DNA of 64,000 bases from Neospora caninum Liverpool (Eukaryota > Apicomplexa > Conoidasida > Eucoccidiorida > Sarcocystidae), in contig NC_018396.1 of assembly GCF_000208865.1 (NCBI RefSeq), positions 1,443,630 through 1,507,629 of the forward strand. Reading direction: 5' to 3'. How positions within the stretch are numbered: position 1 is the stretch's first letter; each line of letters starts with the position of its first letter. The position numbers and the translations under genes were made by a program. The notes beneath the pieces are model-generated. The model worked only from the letters and a program-made list of their open reading frames with translations, was not told the origin of the DNA and did no database searches. Of this stretch, positions 11,958 through 23,325 are shown in pieces.

Positions 11958-14900
11958 CACTTCAGCGCAGACGACGTGAACTGTTTGCTGGCTTCTTGCA
12001 GTGTGGCCGCGTATAGTTCCCTTTTCATATGTTCGTTTGTTCACTGGGCGTGCCGGTAGTTGATCGCGCGGTTGGGGCTGTGCTTGGGTTTGTGCCTCTT
12101 CAGGGCAGAGCAAATGTCGCTGCTGCGGCGGAAAGATCGAGAAGGGCGAGGCGCGTCTCGGCTACCCGACGGCGGATCCGCGAGGGGCATTCGGTCTCCT
12201 CACCTGCTGGCTGCATCCGCGTTTCAGGTGTGCCAGAGTCATTCTCGAGGAAATTTTGCAGGCTCAGTTGGGAGACAGGGACCGCACGGATATCGCGCAG
12301 CTCCTACAGAGAACGAAGGAACAGGAGGACAGTGAAGAGGCCGTCAAGGACGAGAAGGCAATCAAGGACGAGAAGGCAATCACGGACGAGAAGGCAATCA
12401 AGGACGAGAAGGCGATCAAGGGCGAGAAGAACCCCCCGGTGGGGAGGGACAGCAAGGACGCGGAGCGCAAGGCAGATAAAAACGGTAGGGAGAGAGAAGG
12501 GTGAGGGAGAGCTTGCAGTTTTTTGTCACGGTGGGTAAACCACAGGCATATAAATACACGGACAATCGTTGTGATGCGTGCTGGTGTCCCTGTGCAGAGA
12601 ACTGTCTGCCACTCGATCCCAAGGAAGAAACTGAAGCGAGCGTCTCCACCGCCGCGTCGTCGCCGTCGTCTCCTTCGCCTTCTGGGTCGGCCGTCGCCTC
12701 CGTGAACAGCACGCATGCGCTCTTGGGTGAACACCTCGAACTTGCTGCTCTGTGTCACGGCCTCGACGACCTCGAGGCGGCGTCTCTGGCATACGTGAAG
12801 GCGCAGTTCGGCGCAGCGATTCACAGCGTGGTAGCCCGTGCCGACGCGGAGGCTTTGCTTGCGGCAGAGAAGAAGAACGCAGATGGCGATGCGGAATTCC
12901 CTGAAGATGACATTGCCGCGGTCATGCGCGACATCGTTAAACGCCGAATTGAAGGGCGACGGCCTGCGCCGTCCGACCTCATGGTATCGCTCCTCCCTTT
13001 CCAGGAAGAGGGTCTCTGGTGGCTTTGCCGACAGGAACAGTCCGAGGTGCGAGGCGGCATTCTCGCCGACGAAATGGGTAAGACTGCGCGCGGGCGAAGC
13101 CGCTCGCGACCTAAAAAACCCGCGCCAAGCCCCGGTCAAGGGCCAGCGGGAAGGCTGGACAACACGCCGTGGACGCCGGGGGCTCGAAGCCTCAAATTAC
13201 GTAAATACATCTATAAATACATCTATAAATACAATATATATATATATATATTCTAGCTCAGAGCTGTGAGCACGGCGAGATGGCCAGACAACAGATGCAA
13301 GTCCACACTCTTAGAAGCCCCAACAAGGAGGGATCATCACTGCCGAGCTCAGACGCCTCGAGCAGCCGCTGCGTCCTCCGACGTGGCAAGCAGCGCTGAG
13401 GTTCCCTTAGGGTGAGGCTTGACTCGTCGCAAAGGCCATTAGGCTGTGGCCCCACAGACCCAGAATGGTCTCTTCGCATTGCTCGTCCCTTCGACTGGTC
13501 GCCCCTTTTCTTTCGCTTCGTCCCTGGATCTTGTCCTCATGGGTCTTCTGCTAGTTGTACCCAGCGCACCTCGCCCGTGTGGTCTGCATGTTGCGAGTGC
13601 GCGTTCCCCTCTCTTTTAACGCACGCGGTTCGTTTTTTCTTGAGGCTCCGCGTGACTCTCTTCCTTCGTCGCGTGTGCCGCTCAGGTATGGGTAAAACGA
13701 TTCAGATCATTTCCTTGATTCTCGCACGTCCGTTTCCTCCTCTGCCTCGCCCCCTGCGCCCCAGTGCGTCCTCCCGCGAGAGACATGCGCTGCCTCGCGT
13801 CGGGCAAACGCTGGTGGTGACGCCTCTGGCCGCCCTGCTGCAGTGGAAAGGCGAGCTAGAGAAATTCGTCAGACCGGGGCGACTCTCGGTTCTCGTCTAC
13901 CACGGCCCGTTTCGCCAGGGCCTTAAGTCAGAGCTGGAGAAGCACGACGTCGTGCTGACCACCTACTCGACGCTCGAGCAAGACTTCCGCCGCGAAACCA
14001 ACAAACACAAGGTTCTCTGCAAGGTAGGAAGGAACCGGAAGGGAGTGCGGCAGACGAGGGAGAAATGCGCGCAGGGACGCGCGAAACGGCAGGAAATTGG
14101 ATATGCGGGACACGCCTGAGGGCGGGGTCGCAAAGAACGGGAATCGAGGCGGGAGGGAAAATCGCAAAACAGAACTGACAAGACACACATGCTGGGAAGG
14201 CGAGGGAGGGAAGGGCGGCGAATCGAAAGGCGGGGAGGGAAGATGGCGAAGCTCACGGGAGGCGGCAAACACATGAATGAGGACGAGGAAATGGAAGGCA
14301 GGGAAACGCAGCGAAACCGGCAGACGCGGGAACGAGAAGGGGAAGCAAGCTGCAGCTGTCTGCGGGGGGTCAAACCGCTCGGCTTTCACGCAAAGTTGTA
14401 TTTTGAGCGACGACCTGAAGCTGACGCTTTTTTGTTAACACAGGCTGGACCGGTTGTTCTCCTCTGTAGGGCGGCCAACTGTGCCTTTTCTTTCCGTTTC
14501 GAGGTGGTTGTCTCCACAGTCGCCGGGGGCGGCGCGATTTTGTGTCCCGCCCTCCACAGTCGCCGGGGGCGGCGCGATTTTGTGTCCCGCTCGGTGTCGC
14601 CGTCGTGGCCTCCCTGCCATCGCTACGTCGGTGGAAGTCTCCCTTCTTGTTTCTCCATCTTGTCGTGCTGCCCTGAATCCCCTGCGCTGGTCTCTGCGGT
14701 TTCCGCAACGTCCGGTCCTGTCTTCCTGCGTTCCTGTCGGTTTTCAGTACTGCGGGCGTTTGTTTCTCCCCGACAAACTCGCAATTCACCAGCGGTATTT
14801 CTGTGGGCCAGCGGCGGTACGGACAGCGAAGCAGCGTTTGACGACGCGGAAGCGGGGGACGGAGAAGGCGATGGAGACGCTTCAAATCACTTCTGAAACG

Positions 14901-17900
14901 GCTCCAATCGTGGTTGAGGAAGACGAGGGCGCCGGAACTCAAGAGCGGGGCCGGAAGAGAAAACGGAATGGGAGCAAGGGGGAGGAGTCGAGGCAGGACG
15001 GAAAGGCAGGCAAGCAGGCGTCCTCGTCTTCTTCTGCGTCTTCTTCCGCGTCTTCGTCGTCAGCGTCCTTTTTGCCTACCCCTTCGAATGTGATGAAGGA
15101 ACTGATGGCGGAGGCGAATCGGGATCTCCGCGATGTCGGGCCTTCCTGGGTCTTTCCGAAGCCCCTTCGTTTCGCGCGGCGTACGCCGTATTCGCCGAAA
15201 GCGGAGAACGGGAGCACAGCTGCGCAGAACGGCCAGGCGCCGGCGAAGAGAGAGCTCACGTCCAAGGACGACGCCGCGGCCTCCGAGGCTTCTGAAGATG
15301 AAGCCGAAATCAGTAGAGCTGTACAGCAACTCCTCGAAATGGGGTACGATCGCGACCGAGCTCTGGCGGCTGCGTTATCGTGCAACGGGAGCATCGAAGA
15401 CGCCGTGCAACTCCTCGCGGAGGACAAGGTTGGGGGCGACGCGGGCCAGCGCAGTTCCGACGAAGAAGAGGAAGAAGAGAGCGCGCGGGCCGAGAGGGAC
15501 AGAGCTCGGACGTTGCGGCACGAGCTCCGAATCAGCAGAACCGATGTGCCGCGACAGAAGCTTCCTGTGCTCCAAGGGCTCCTCAGACGCTGCGGCCTTC
15601 CGACGAGCGGCACGAAGCAGCAACTGGTCACCCGTCTCTGTCGATTCCTTTTCGAAGAGGAGGACATGTCGGATGAAGCCGAGGCGTCCGGCGAGGAGCC
15701 CCGACGCGGGGACAGAGGGCCGAGGCGCCGCGAGAGGCCAGCGAAGAGCAAGAAAGGGGCGTGCGGCGGGTTGAGACGAAGCGGGGAAGGCGTAGACGGC
15801 GCATCGGAGAACGAGGCAGCAGGCGAGCAACCGCGGCGTTCCCGAAGACTTCGCGAAGTGGCAGAGGCCGCCCAGGAGATCCAGAACGGGGGATCCGCCG
15901 GAGGACGCGAGGCATCCGCCAAGAAGGGCGGGGAGAAGGCTCGGACGACTTGCGCCCCGAGGGGCGCAACGACGCCCGGCAGCGCGAGCGCGTCCACAAA
16001 GCAGACAAAGGGGAAGAAGGCGCCCGTGTCGAAAAGAAGGAAGAAGGCCGAATGGTGCAGCTCGTCGTCCTCGTCTGACGAAGATTACGAAGAAGAAACA
16101 GACTCCTCGTCCGTCAGTTCCGCCGCAGACGAGGAATCCTCGTCGGAGGCGTCCTCGCTGTCGCCTTCCGAGGCTGAAGAGTCGGCGGACGAGGCGCCAG
16201 CACGCCCTCGGCCAGCCGCGCGGCCCGTCGCTTTGCCTGCCTCGTCCACGACCGACGAGGACGGCGAGCCGGCGGGAGGTCTCGTGGACGAGGAAGAGGA
16301 CGAGAACGACGAGGCGGTCAAGCAGCTCTTGCGCCAATCAATGTTGCACAGCATTCTGTGGCAGCGCCTCGTCCTTGACGAGGCGCACCGCATCAAGTCG
16401 CGGAACAGCAGCACTGCGCAAGCAGTCTTGGCCTTGCGGACGGCGACCTTGGTCTGCCGAAGGGAGGGCGAAGTCGTCGCGGTGCATGCAGCGGGGAACG
16501 GGGATCGCGAGGACGCGGCAGGAACCCTGAAGGCGGAGACGAGCAACAAGCGGAACCGGAGAAAAACGAAGGCGGTCGAGCGAAAAACGCCGGAGAAAGA
16601 GACCAAGACGACGGGCACAGAGACGGAAAACCACGCAGAGACAACCGACACCCACCTTGAGGCTTCTTCGACGCAGCTTGCAAACGGTGGAGGGGCTCTG
16701 GTTCTACGAGAACGAAAGGAGGGAGAAGAGGCGAGCGACGAGGTCGCGTGGGAACTGAAAGTCGGAGGCAGTCGGTGGTGCCTAACGGGCACGCCTCTCC
16801 AGAACCGGATTGGAGAGCTTTTCAGTCTTGTCAAATTCCTCAGAGTTTATCCCTACGCCTACTACTTCTGCAAGAGGCCTGGATGCACGTGTCGGTCTCT
16901 GCACTTTCGCTTCCACGAGGGCAAGTAAGGCGACTGAAAACGCTTCGCGCTGTCTCGGCGTCGCTTCCCGATCTGCGCCGCCTGGCGCCGACTGCCTCCG
17001 CCTGGACCGACGCACAGGCTTCGACCTAGCCCTATTCTCCGGCGCTGTCTCCTTGCCCGGTTCTGCTACTGTTCAACCCCGTTGCGTCGCGCGTTTCTAC
17101 GGCCTCCTGGGTCTTCGCCCGCCACGTCTCCGCTGCGGCTTCACTATCTTGGCGCTTCTTGGGACGCGTCGGTTTGTGTTTGTCTCCTCCGTGTCTCTCC
17201 TGTGTCGTCGCGGTCTCCCTGCCGCAATCGCTGATGCGGGGTCTGTTCTTCGAAGGGCTCTTCGCACCGGTCCGTTCCTCGTATCCGTTGACGCGTATTC
17301 GATCAACCTAACAGAGAAGCACAAGATGCACTCCCCACTCCTTCTCTCTGCTGCGCGGGTATCGGCGCCGGCACCGCCCGCTATGCTTCGCCGGGGCGTT
17401 CAGTGCTTCCACGCGGCGCTTCCGTCCATCTTGCGTCTGTGCTGGCCGTTCAGACACTGCGTGAAGTGCGGGCACACGCGCATGAGTCACTTCTCGCTCT
17501 TCAACCAGAAAGTCATCAACCCCATCAAGCGCTGCGGGTACCAGAACGAGGGCGTCGTTGCGTTGAAGAACCTCAAGAGAGACGTAAGCCGCCTGCGCGT
17601 GCATGCTAACGGCCGACGCGGAAGTCCTCTCGCCTTCGGGCAGTGTGTCGCGTCGCCTGCACAGACTGCTGCGTCTTTGCCGCTCCGTGCCTCTCTTGTG
17701 CAGGTTCTGGATACGATTATGCTTCGCCGGACCAAAGTCGAACGAGCTGCAGACGTGAAGCTTCCCCCGCTGACTGTGCGCATTCGCCGGGACGCCCTCT
17801 CGCCGGAGGAGCGCGACTTTTACGAGTCGCTTTTCAAGCAAACTGCAATTCAGTTCGTGAGTTCACTGAGGAAACGCGACGGCCCTGTCTCCCCGTAGCC

Positions 17901-20752
17901 TTGCTCGCAGACGCGTCACGCGCGGGGAAATCCGCTCCGCTTCGCGCGCACCCGCGTCCCGGCCAGGGGGACGCGACCGTTTGGGCGTCTGATCGCCTCC
18001 CCCCCCCCCACCCCGCGGTGGTGAACGCGACAGCGAGGCTGCGCATGCTGCGCAACGCACACGTGTGTGTGTGTGTGTGTGTGCGGCGTCTGTCTCCCGG
18101 CTTTGCCAGGATGCCTACGTCGAAGCTGGAACCGTTCTCCACAATTTTGCCCACATTTTCGATCTGTTGAGTCGCCTCCGCCAAGCGGTGGATCACCCCT
18201 ACCTTCTCGTCCACGGATCGCTCCAGCCTCTCGACGGCACTTCCCTGCTTCCCACGGCGTCGCGGAAAGAGCAGCCCGCGGGTGTTTGTGCCTTGTGTCA
18301 AGACGACGCGCTGCATGCGGTAAGGATGAGTCCACGGCCGCTCTCTGGACTGCACGTCCGCTGGCTCTATGACCGATCTGCGCGCGGGCGGCGACGCCCG
18401 GCGCATGCGGCCTGGAAGCGTGCGTGTTTGTGTGTGCGAGTCGACGCCGTGTGCATGGTACGCCGCGATTCGTACTCCTGCTTGGATGCGGCGGCTCCGG
18501 CGTCTGGGAAAAACGAGAAGCGAAAGGGTCGATGGTGGCGCTTTCACTGTCCCGCGCGTGGCGCGGCCTGTTGGGCGCGCGTTCGGATGTGTGCGTCGTG
18601 TCGGTGTCGTGGACGGCTCGCACGCGAGGCAGCGGCCAGGACTGCCGAGTCGATCGGTCGCTGACTGCAGTTCTTGCTTCACCGAATTTGCGTCTTTCCT
18701 CAGGAGCACCTCACGGAGGCGAGCTGCGGGCACGTGTTCCATCGCGCTTGCTTGTGGGAGTACGTCCAGTCGGTGCCCGTGGGCCCCGGCCCCGAGACGA
18801 TGTCGGAGGCCCTCGAAAAGAAGAAAGAAGTTCTGGGGTGTCCGGCGTGCTACACGCCCCTGACGGTCGACCTGTCGACTCTCGAGCGCCAAGTTTGCAG
18901 CGCCGCCGGGGGGGCTGAAGACGGCGAAGGCGAGACGAGGTCGCGAAAGGGAGGAAGAGACCAATCTGCCAAAGACGCGGAAGAGGAGGAAGACGAGACG
19001 GACGAGGCCGAGCTGGATGAGTTGCTGGAGAAAGACCAGGGGGGCCAAGCAGGCAGCAGGGGGCAAGGAGACAGTGAACCAGAGAATGCGCGGCCTCGTC
19101 AGAAAGCAGAGACGCCGCAATCCGTTTCCGACCTCTCGCGGAACCTCCAGCAAGTCGGGCTCGGGAAACGCGGTCCTGATGGAATCATGCAGAAAATCAA
19201 GGCTAGCGAATTTCGAAGCAGCACAAAGATCGAGGCGCTGTACCAGGTGAGCGTCACTATATAGACTTCACGTGCTGTGCAAAGAGCATGCAATTCGCCA
19301 CGTGTAGACAAATGCGAGACAGAGACACCGGCGACAGTCCTTTTGTCCCTTTCGCGGGTGAACGGTCGAAGCCGGCACTTCCCACGTGTTTTCCAAAGAA
19401 ACTGGTCGACAACAGATACGAGCAACTGGAAAGAACGCGCGCGAGTTAAGGTTCCTGGTCCCCGGCTTCTGGATTTTTGCCGTAGAAGCGAACTGCATTT
19501 ACTAGAAAATGCAGACCGGTTTCCGTTCACATGTTCAGAGTTTTTGGTGTCTCCTAATGCTGCTTTGTTTGTTTCTCTGCTTCACCACTCTCGCCGCGAG
19601 AGGCGACGCCAGTGGAGGTTGGATCGTCGAGGACACAGCACCTTGATATAATTCGTTTGGTTCGTTTTCTGTGCTGTGCGATTCTACAGGAACTTCTTGA
19701 TATCGAGCGAGAGGACACCACCGTGAAGAGTCTCGTCTTTTCTCAGTTCTGCTCCATGCTGGATCTCATCGAATGGCGACTTAAAAAGGGAGGGATTCAC
19801 TGCGCGAAACTCGTGGGCTCGATGTCGATCGTTTCACGGTAAGAGCGCAGGTGCACGGCTGACGGCGTGCCCGCTTCCCACCGTAATGCAAAATATGGAA
19901 AACTCCCCCGTGTATGCACTGCTGCTACAAAGCTAGGTAACCTATATATTTATGCGTATATATATATATATATATATATATTTATGTGCACGCCCATGGG
20001 TGTGGACAAACTATATCGATCTGCACAACACCATGGCTTCGTGCATTCACACAGGTGCAAAAGTCGAGGAACGACAAGGTGGTAGCCGTGCAAACACAGA
20101 TCCGTGTTGAAATTGGACGCTGCATGCAAGCTTCGTAGGAGTAGCGGGAAGGGCGGAAACCTGTGGGAAGTGTTGAGGGAGTGCCCGCGTCGTTCCTGTA
20201 AAAAGCAGGTCCGTTTTTGCAGTCCAGCTGGGGGCCATCGACGGCGGGAGACCCTGTCGCGGGTTCATCCATCGCAGCGCGTTTGTTTCCTGCGTTGGGT
20301 TTCATTTTGAGTGATTGCGAAACCATTTTCACCAGGGCCTCCCTCTGTTCTGTCCCTATATACGCTGCACTGGTTTTTGCTTCAATGCTTCTCCGCTGTG
20401 CAGGTCCAACGTTCTCTATGCGTTCAACAATGATCCGTCTTTGAAAGTGCTTCTGATTTCCCTCAAAGCAGGAGGAGAGGGCCTCAACCTGCAAATAGCT
20501 AGTCGGATCTTTCTGATGGATCCGTGGTGGAATCCCGCAGCCGAGATGCAGGCGATTCAGCGGGCACACCGAATAGGCCAGCGACAGAAGGAAGTCATTG
20601 CCGTTCGTTTCATCGCCGAAAAAACTATCGAGGAGAGAATTCTGCAGCTCCAGGAGAAGAAACAACTGGTCTTCGACGGGACAGTCGGTGCCTCCGACCA
20701 CGCAATGACCAAGCTGACTCAGGACGACCTCCGGTTCCTGTTCCAAAACTGA
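11569..20752 (+). CDS. RAD16/RAD5-class SNF2 ATPase with PARP-like zinc finger, UBA-like, SAP-like and RING modules (11 exons, 1703 aa)
   Basis: Predicted nuclear DNA-dependent ATPase and probable ubiquitin ligase for chromatin or DNA repair. Exons: 11569-11770, 12104-12484, 12598-13077, 13686-14023, 14748-16924, 17454-17583, 17704-17856, 18110-18319, 18704-19246, 19690-19838, 20404-20752; phases close to 1703 residues. Order: residues 68-110, PARP-like zinc finger ([17 protein letters not shown], then WLHPRFRC); 149-176, KDEKAI repeats; about 350-365, SNF2 motif I (ILADEMGMGKTIQ, split by intron 3); near 466-485, a CCHC zinc motif across intron 4 (CKYC...HQRYFC); about 655-694, UBA-like helices ([16 protein letters not shown]); about 731-768, SAP-like segment; D1011-E-A-H, motif II; a Cys-rich block ending [17 protein letters not shown]; about 1346-1405, C3HC4 RING (CALC, CGHVFH, CPAC) split by intron 8; helicase C domain with DPWWNP and [10 protein letters not shown]. 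The Cys-rich block and RING are hallmarks of yeast Rad16. The roughly 500-residue acidic insertion between motifs I and II is unusually long. Confidence 0.9.
11908..11949. repeat. TA dinucleotide microsatellite in intron 1 of the SNF2 gene
   Basis: About 20 uninterrupted TA units, roughly 140 bp after the exon 1 donor. Confidence 0.95.
12346..12429 (+). repeat. 18-bp in-frame coding repeat (KDEKAI)
   Basis: Nearly five copies of an 18-bp unit encode KDEKAI with small changes ([10 protein letters not shown]). It is a charged, helix-prone linker directly after the PARP-like zinc finger. Copy number is likely to vary among strains. Confidence 0.9.
13202..13251. repeat. AT-rich tandem repeat in intron 3 of the SNF2 gene
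   Basis: Short repeated units (ACATCTATAAAT, about two and a half copies) run into a nine-unit TA tract. Confidence 0.9.
14512..14590. repeat. 40-bp tandem duplication in intron 4 of the SNF2 gene
   Basis: Two adjacent copies of a 40-bp GC-rich unit beginning CTCCACAGTCGCC and ending TGTGTCCCGC. The copies are practically identical, implying recent origin. They lie about 160 bp upstream of the exon 5 acceptor. Confidence 0.9.
18063..18083. repeat. GT microsatellite in intron 7 of the SNF2 gene
   Basis: About ten GT units, 27 bp upstream of the exon 8 acceptor and so in or next to the polypyrimidine/branch region. Confidence 0.9.
19957..19981. repeat. TA microsatellite in intron 10 of the SNF2 gene
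   Basis: About twelve TA units, 120 bp after the exon 10 donor. Confidence 0.9.
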
Positions 20753-22731
20753 AAGCATTTTTTTCGCGTCACTCCATCGAAGGGGACATGCACTGCACAG
20801 AGCAGGCTGCGTCGTTGTTCAGTGAGAAGTCTTTCACGGGGGCAAAGTGTGTTGTACGACCTTCAGAAAGGATGTTGTGGATGAGTCGCATAAACGGCTG
20901 AAGCGGATGACACTGGTGAAGAGGTGGGCGAGGCAGTCGCTGGGCGGCGTGATGGAAAGTGTGACGCACTTTGTCGTCGTGATACAGTCTCGCGGGCTTC
21001 AAGCAGCGAGGACAGTAGTCGGCCGACACAACCGTCAGGCTGTCTCCCCGTTCCTTTCGTATCTGCGTGTCTTGTCTTGGCACTTCAATAGGAATCAGTC
21101 GCATGATGACGCCGACATCGGAATCTGTCGCATTCCTCATTGCTAAATCTCTCAGGCAATTTGTGCATTGTGCTTGTTTGTCGAAATGAACGTTTCTAAA
21201 GTGACGCGTGCGTGTGTCTGCTTTCCGTGCGGGCGTTGCAGTGTCGAACCGAGCTCGCTGTGGTGGGTTCGGGCGTTGTGCCTGGTGAACGTTTCTGGCG
21301 AATGTGGGGAGTGTCCTGTGGAGGGCGATTCCTTCCTTCGGGCCTCCACGGGTAAGCGTGTGTGTGGGGGGGGTTGTTGGTCTGGTAGCCAGCGTTCCGT
21401 TGCACTGGAAGCCGGCATTGTATACACAAGATGCAGTTGCCATAGCAGACTTGATAATCAGGTCATATCCAACTTCCGGTCGTTCCATGCCCGCCTCTCG
21501 TCGCAGAGTTTTTTTCTTTATAGGGTCAAAAAAGGAGTCTTTTGCCGTCTCGGCGTTTCTGGGATCTGGGGTACTCCATATAGTTCACGTACCATGCCAA
21601 GAGCAACCGGTGTGCATTGCCTTTCGGCTTCATCAAAAACAACGGTGGGAACTGTATAGCCGCTTGGCAGTAAAGCACGTCTACATACGCTGGCGCGTCT
21701 CTTACACCCCTGTGAGTATAATTTACGCTGCTTTCCCTTCACCCTCATCGGTGAACGTAGAGACTGTACGAAGGTGAGTTCTTGATTGAACGAGCGACGT
21801 CTATCAACTTCCAGATCGACTGTCACCATGTGCTCCCCAAAGGCACTCTCCTGAACAGTGGCGAGTGCTCAGCTTGTTAGCGCCGTGTCACCACCGCAGG
21901 AATCGCTAGACAACAGAAAAGCTTCTCGCAGTGCAAGATACGTTTTTAGATTTCAGTCCCAGTCAGACGGGTAGGCGCAACAGAATTCGTCCCACGCAGA
22001 CTTGAAAATTCAGACTCAGAGACTAGCACTCACCAACCTATTCACGCGAAAAGCGGGATTCCCCAACGAACCGAGACGGCGCGGATTCCTCCACCCTGGA
22101 GACACTGGAAAACGGAACTTCAGACAGGAACCTGGAATCGCTCCGACACATAGCCACTCCCTTGCACTCGACATGCCACACGTCGCATCCCGGCATGTCG
22201 TCCATCGCGTTCCCTTTATGTGTGCTCCATCGCCTTGCGGATGATCCCTCGTCACACGCCGATATGCTTTAAGTGGCAACATCGATATCCGCACTGAATT
22301 CCTCAAAGGCTCCAGAAGACCCTGTCGGCCCACGGGACAGGCAAGCCTGCTCTCACACGAACGCTGTGTCAGACGGTAATCCTAAAACGCCACGGAATAC
22401 ACCTTGCATGTACTCTCGATTTGTGGGCAATACAGACAGCCGGTGAACCAGCACGTGCTTCGTCGCCGAGTTCCTTGTTCGCCAGAGCGCCCCCGTAGAG
22501 AGACGGCAAGCTCCATACAAGCACACGCCTCCACATGGTCTCTTGTTCTGGGGGAATTTCTCGGAAAGAAACGCTGCGCTGCAGCTGTGTCGTTTTTGTG
22601 CATTTCTGTCTCATAAAACTCGCCGGCTGTGCTTTGCGCTTTTTTATGCCCAATAATTCCAGAGAGCGATGCAGGCGCTATGACACTCTGTGGGCGCCTC
22701 CGGTCGTCCTTCTAAGGCCTCCCGCTTCCGT
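20753..22731. other. convergent intergenic region
   Basis: Lies between the stop of the plus-strand SNF2 gene and the stop of the minus-strand reticulon, so it should hold both 3' UTRs. Open frames here (for example 20769-21488 minus) show no domain and no ATG-plus-splice logic. Nothing else seen. Confidence 0.4.
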
Positions 22732-23325
22732 CTACTTTGTGACATTATCCATCCGGGGAATGGCGGCAACCACGCGATGCGTCAAATCTTGGGCCTCTCG
22801 GATGTATGGGGAGACATACGAGCACACGGGCGTTGCGCACGTCTTCTTGACGAAGGAGAGGCCAAAGGCGATCCACACGACACAGAAAACAAGGAAGGAC
22901 ATGGAGAAAAACGATGACACATAGCCGATAGCCCACGTCAACGCGCAGCACTTCGCCGAGTACATGGCATTCTTCCATAGCAACACATCGCGCACTGACT
23001 CCAGGACATGGTTAACCTTCTCGTAGCAGCCATTAATCTTTTCACCGATTGTACTTCGACTCACGATTTCTGCGGGGCCTTCCCCAAAGGAGGGCGCAAG
23101 GTCCAGAATACGAAACAGAAAACCCGCAGCGAAGGGAACAAGGAGGAAGTAGCAACTAACAGAGAGAAGTGATTTACGCAGAACGAAAACGAAAAAGTAA
23201 ACCAGGTTGAATCCCAAAAACAGTGACCCCGTCGTCGTTGGGTTTTCCCACGACAGCAACCGAGTCAGTCCACACTCGCATTCCCGTCCAGGGGAACACG
23301 ATGAACCACAGCTGTTTTTCGACAT
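22732..23325 (-). CDS. reticulon-family ER membrane-shaping protein, 197 aa
   Basis: Single exon from a true ATG at 23325 to TAG at 22732. The protein is almost entirely a reticulon homology domain: a short hydrophilic N-terminus, the typical entry segment LLSWENPTTTG (residues 23-33; compare the L-x-W-x-x-P/V-x-x-T/S-G pattern of reticulons), a long hydrophobic hairpin at about 33-72, a roughly 55-residue hydrophilic loop, a second long hydrophobic hairpin at about 126-160, and an amphipathic C-terminus at about 175-190. The hairpins are about 35-40 residues, longer than simple TM helices, which is the reticulon hallmark for inducing curvature of tubular ER. The family is inferred from architecture and the entry motif. 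A DP1/Yop1-type protein is the main alternative. The absence of introns is unusual beside its heavily spliced neighbours. Confidence 0.75.
   Translation of the reverse strand: MSKNSCGSSCSPGRECECGLTRLLSWENPTTTGSLFLGFNLVYFFVFVLRKSLLSVSCYFLLVPFAAGFLFRILDLAPSFGEGPAEIVSRSTIGEKINGCYEKVNHVLESVRDVLLWKNAMYSAKCCALTWAIGYVSSFFSMSFLVFCVVWIAFGLSFVKKTCATPVCSYVSPYIREAQDLTHRVVAAIPRMDNVTK

Noticed and set aside
14939..15997. 352-codon minus-strand open frame opposite SNF2 exon 5
   Set aside because: Ser/Arg/Pro-rich mirror image of the acidic insertion in the real gene; antisense shadow.
17834..19153. 439-codon minus-strand open frame
   Set aside because: Crosses clear exons and introns of the SNF2 gene on the other strand, including the RING; antisense shadow in GC-rich DNA.
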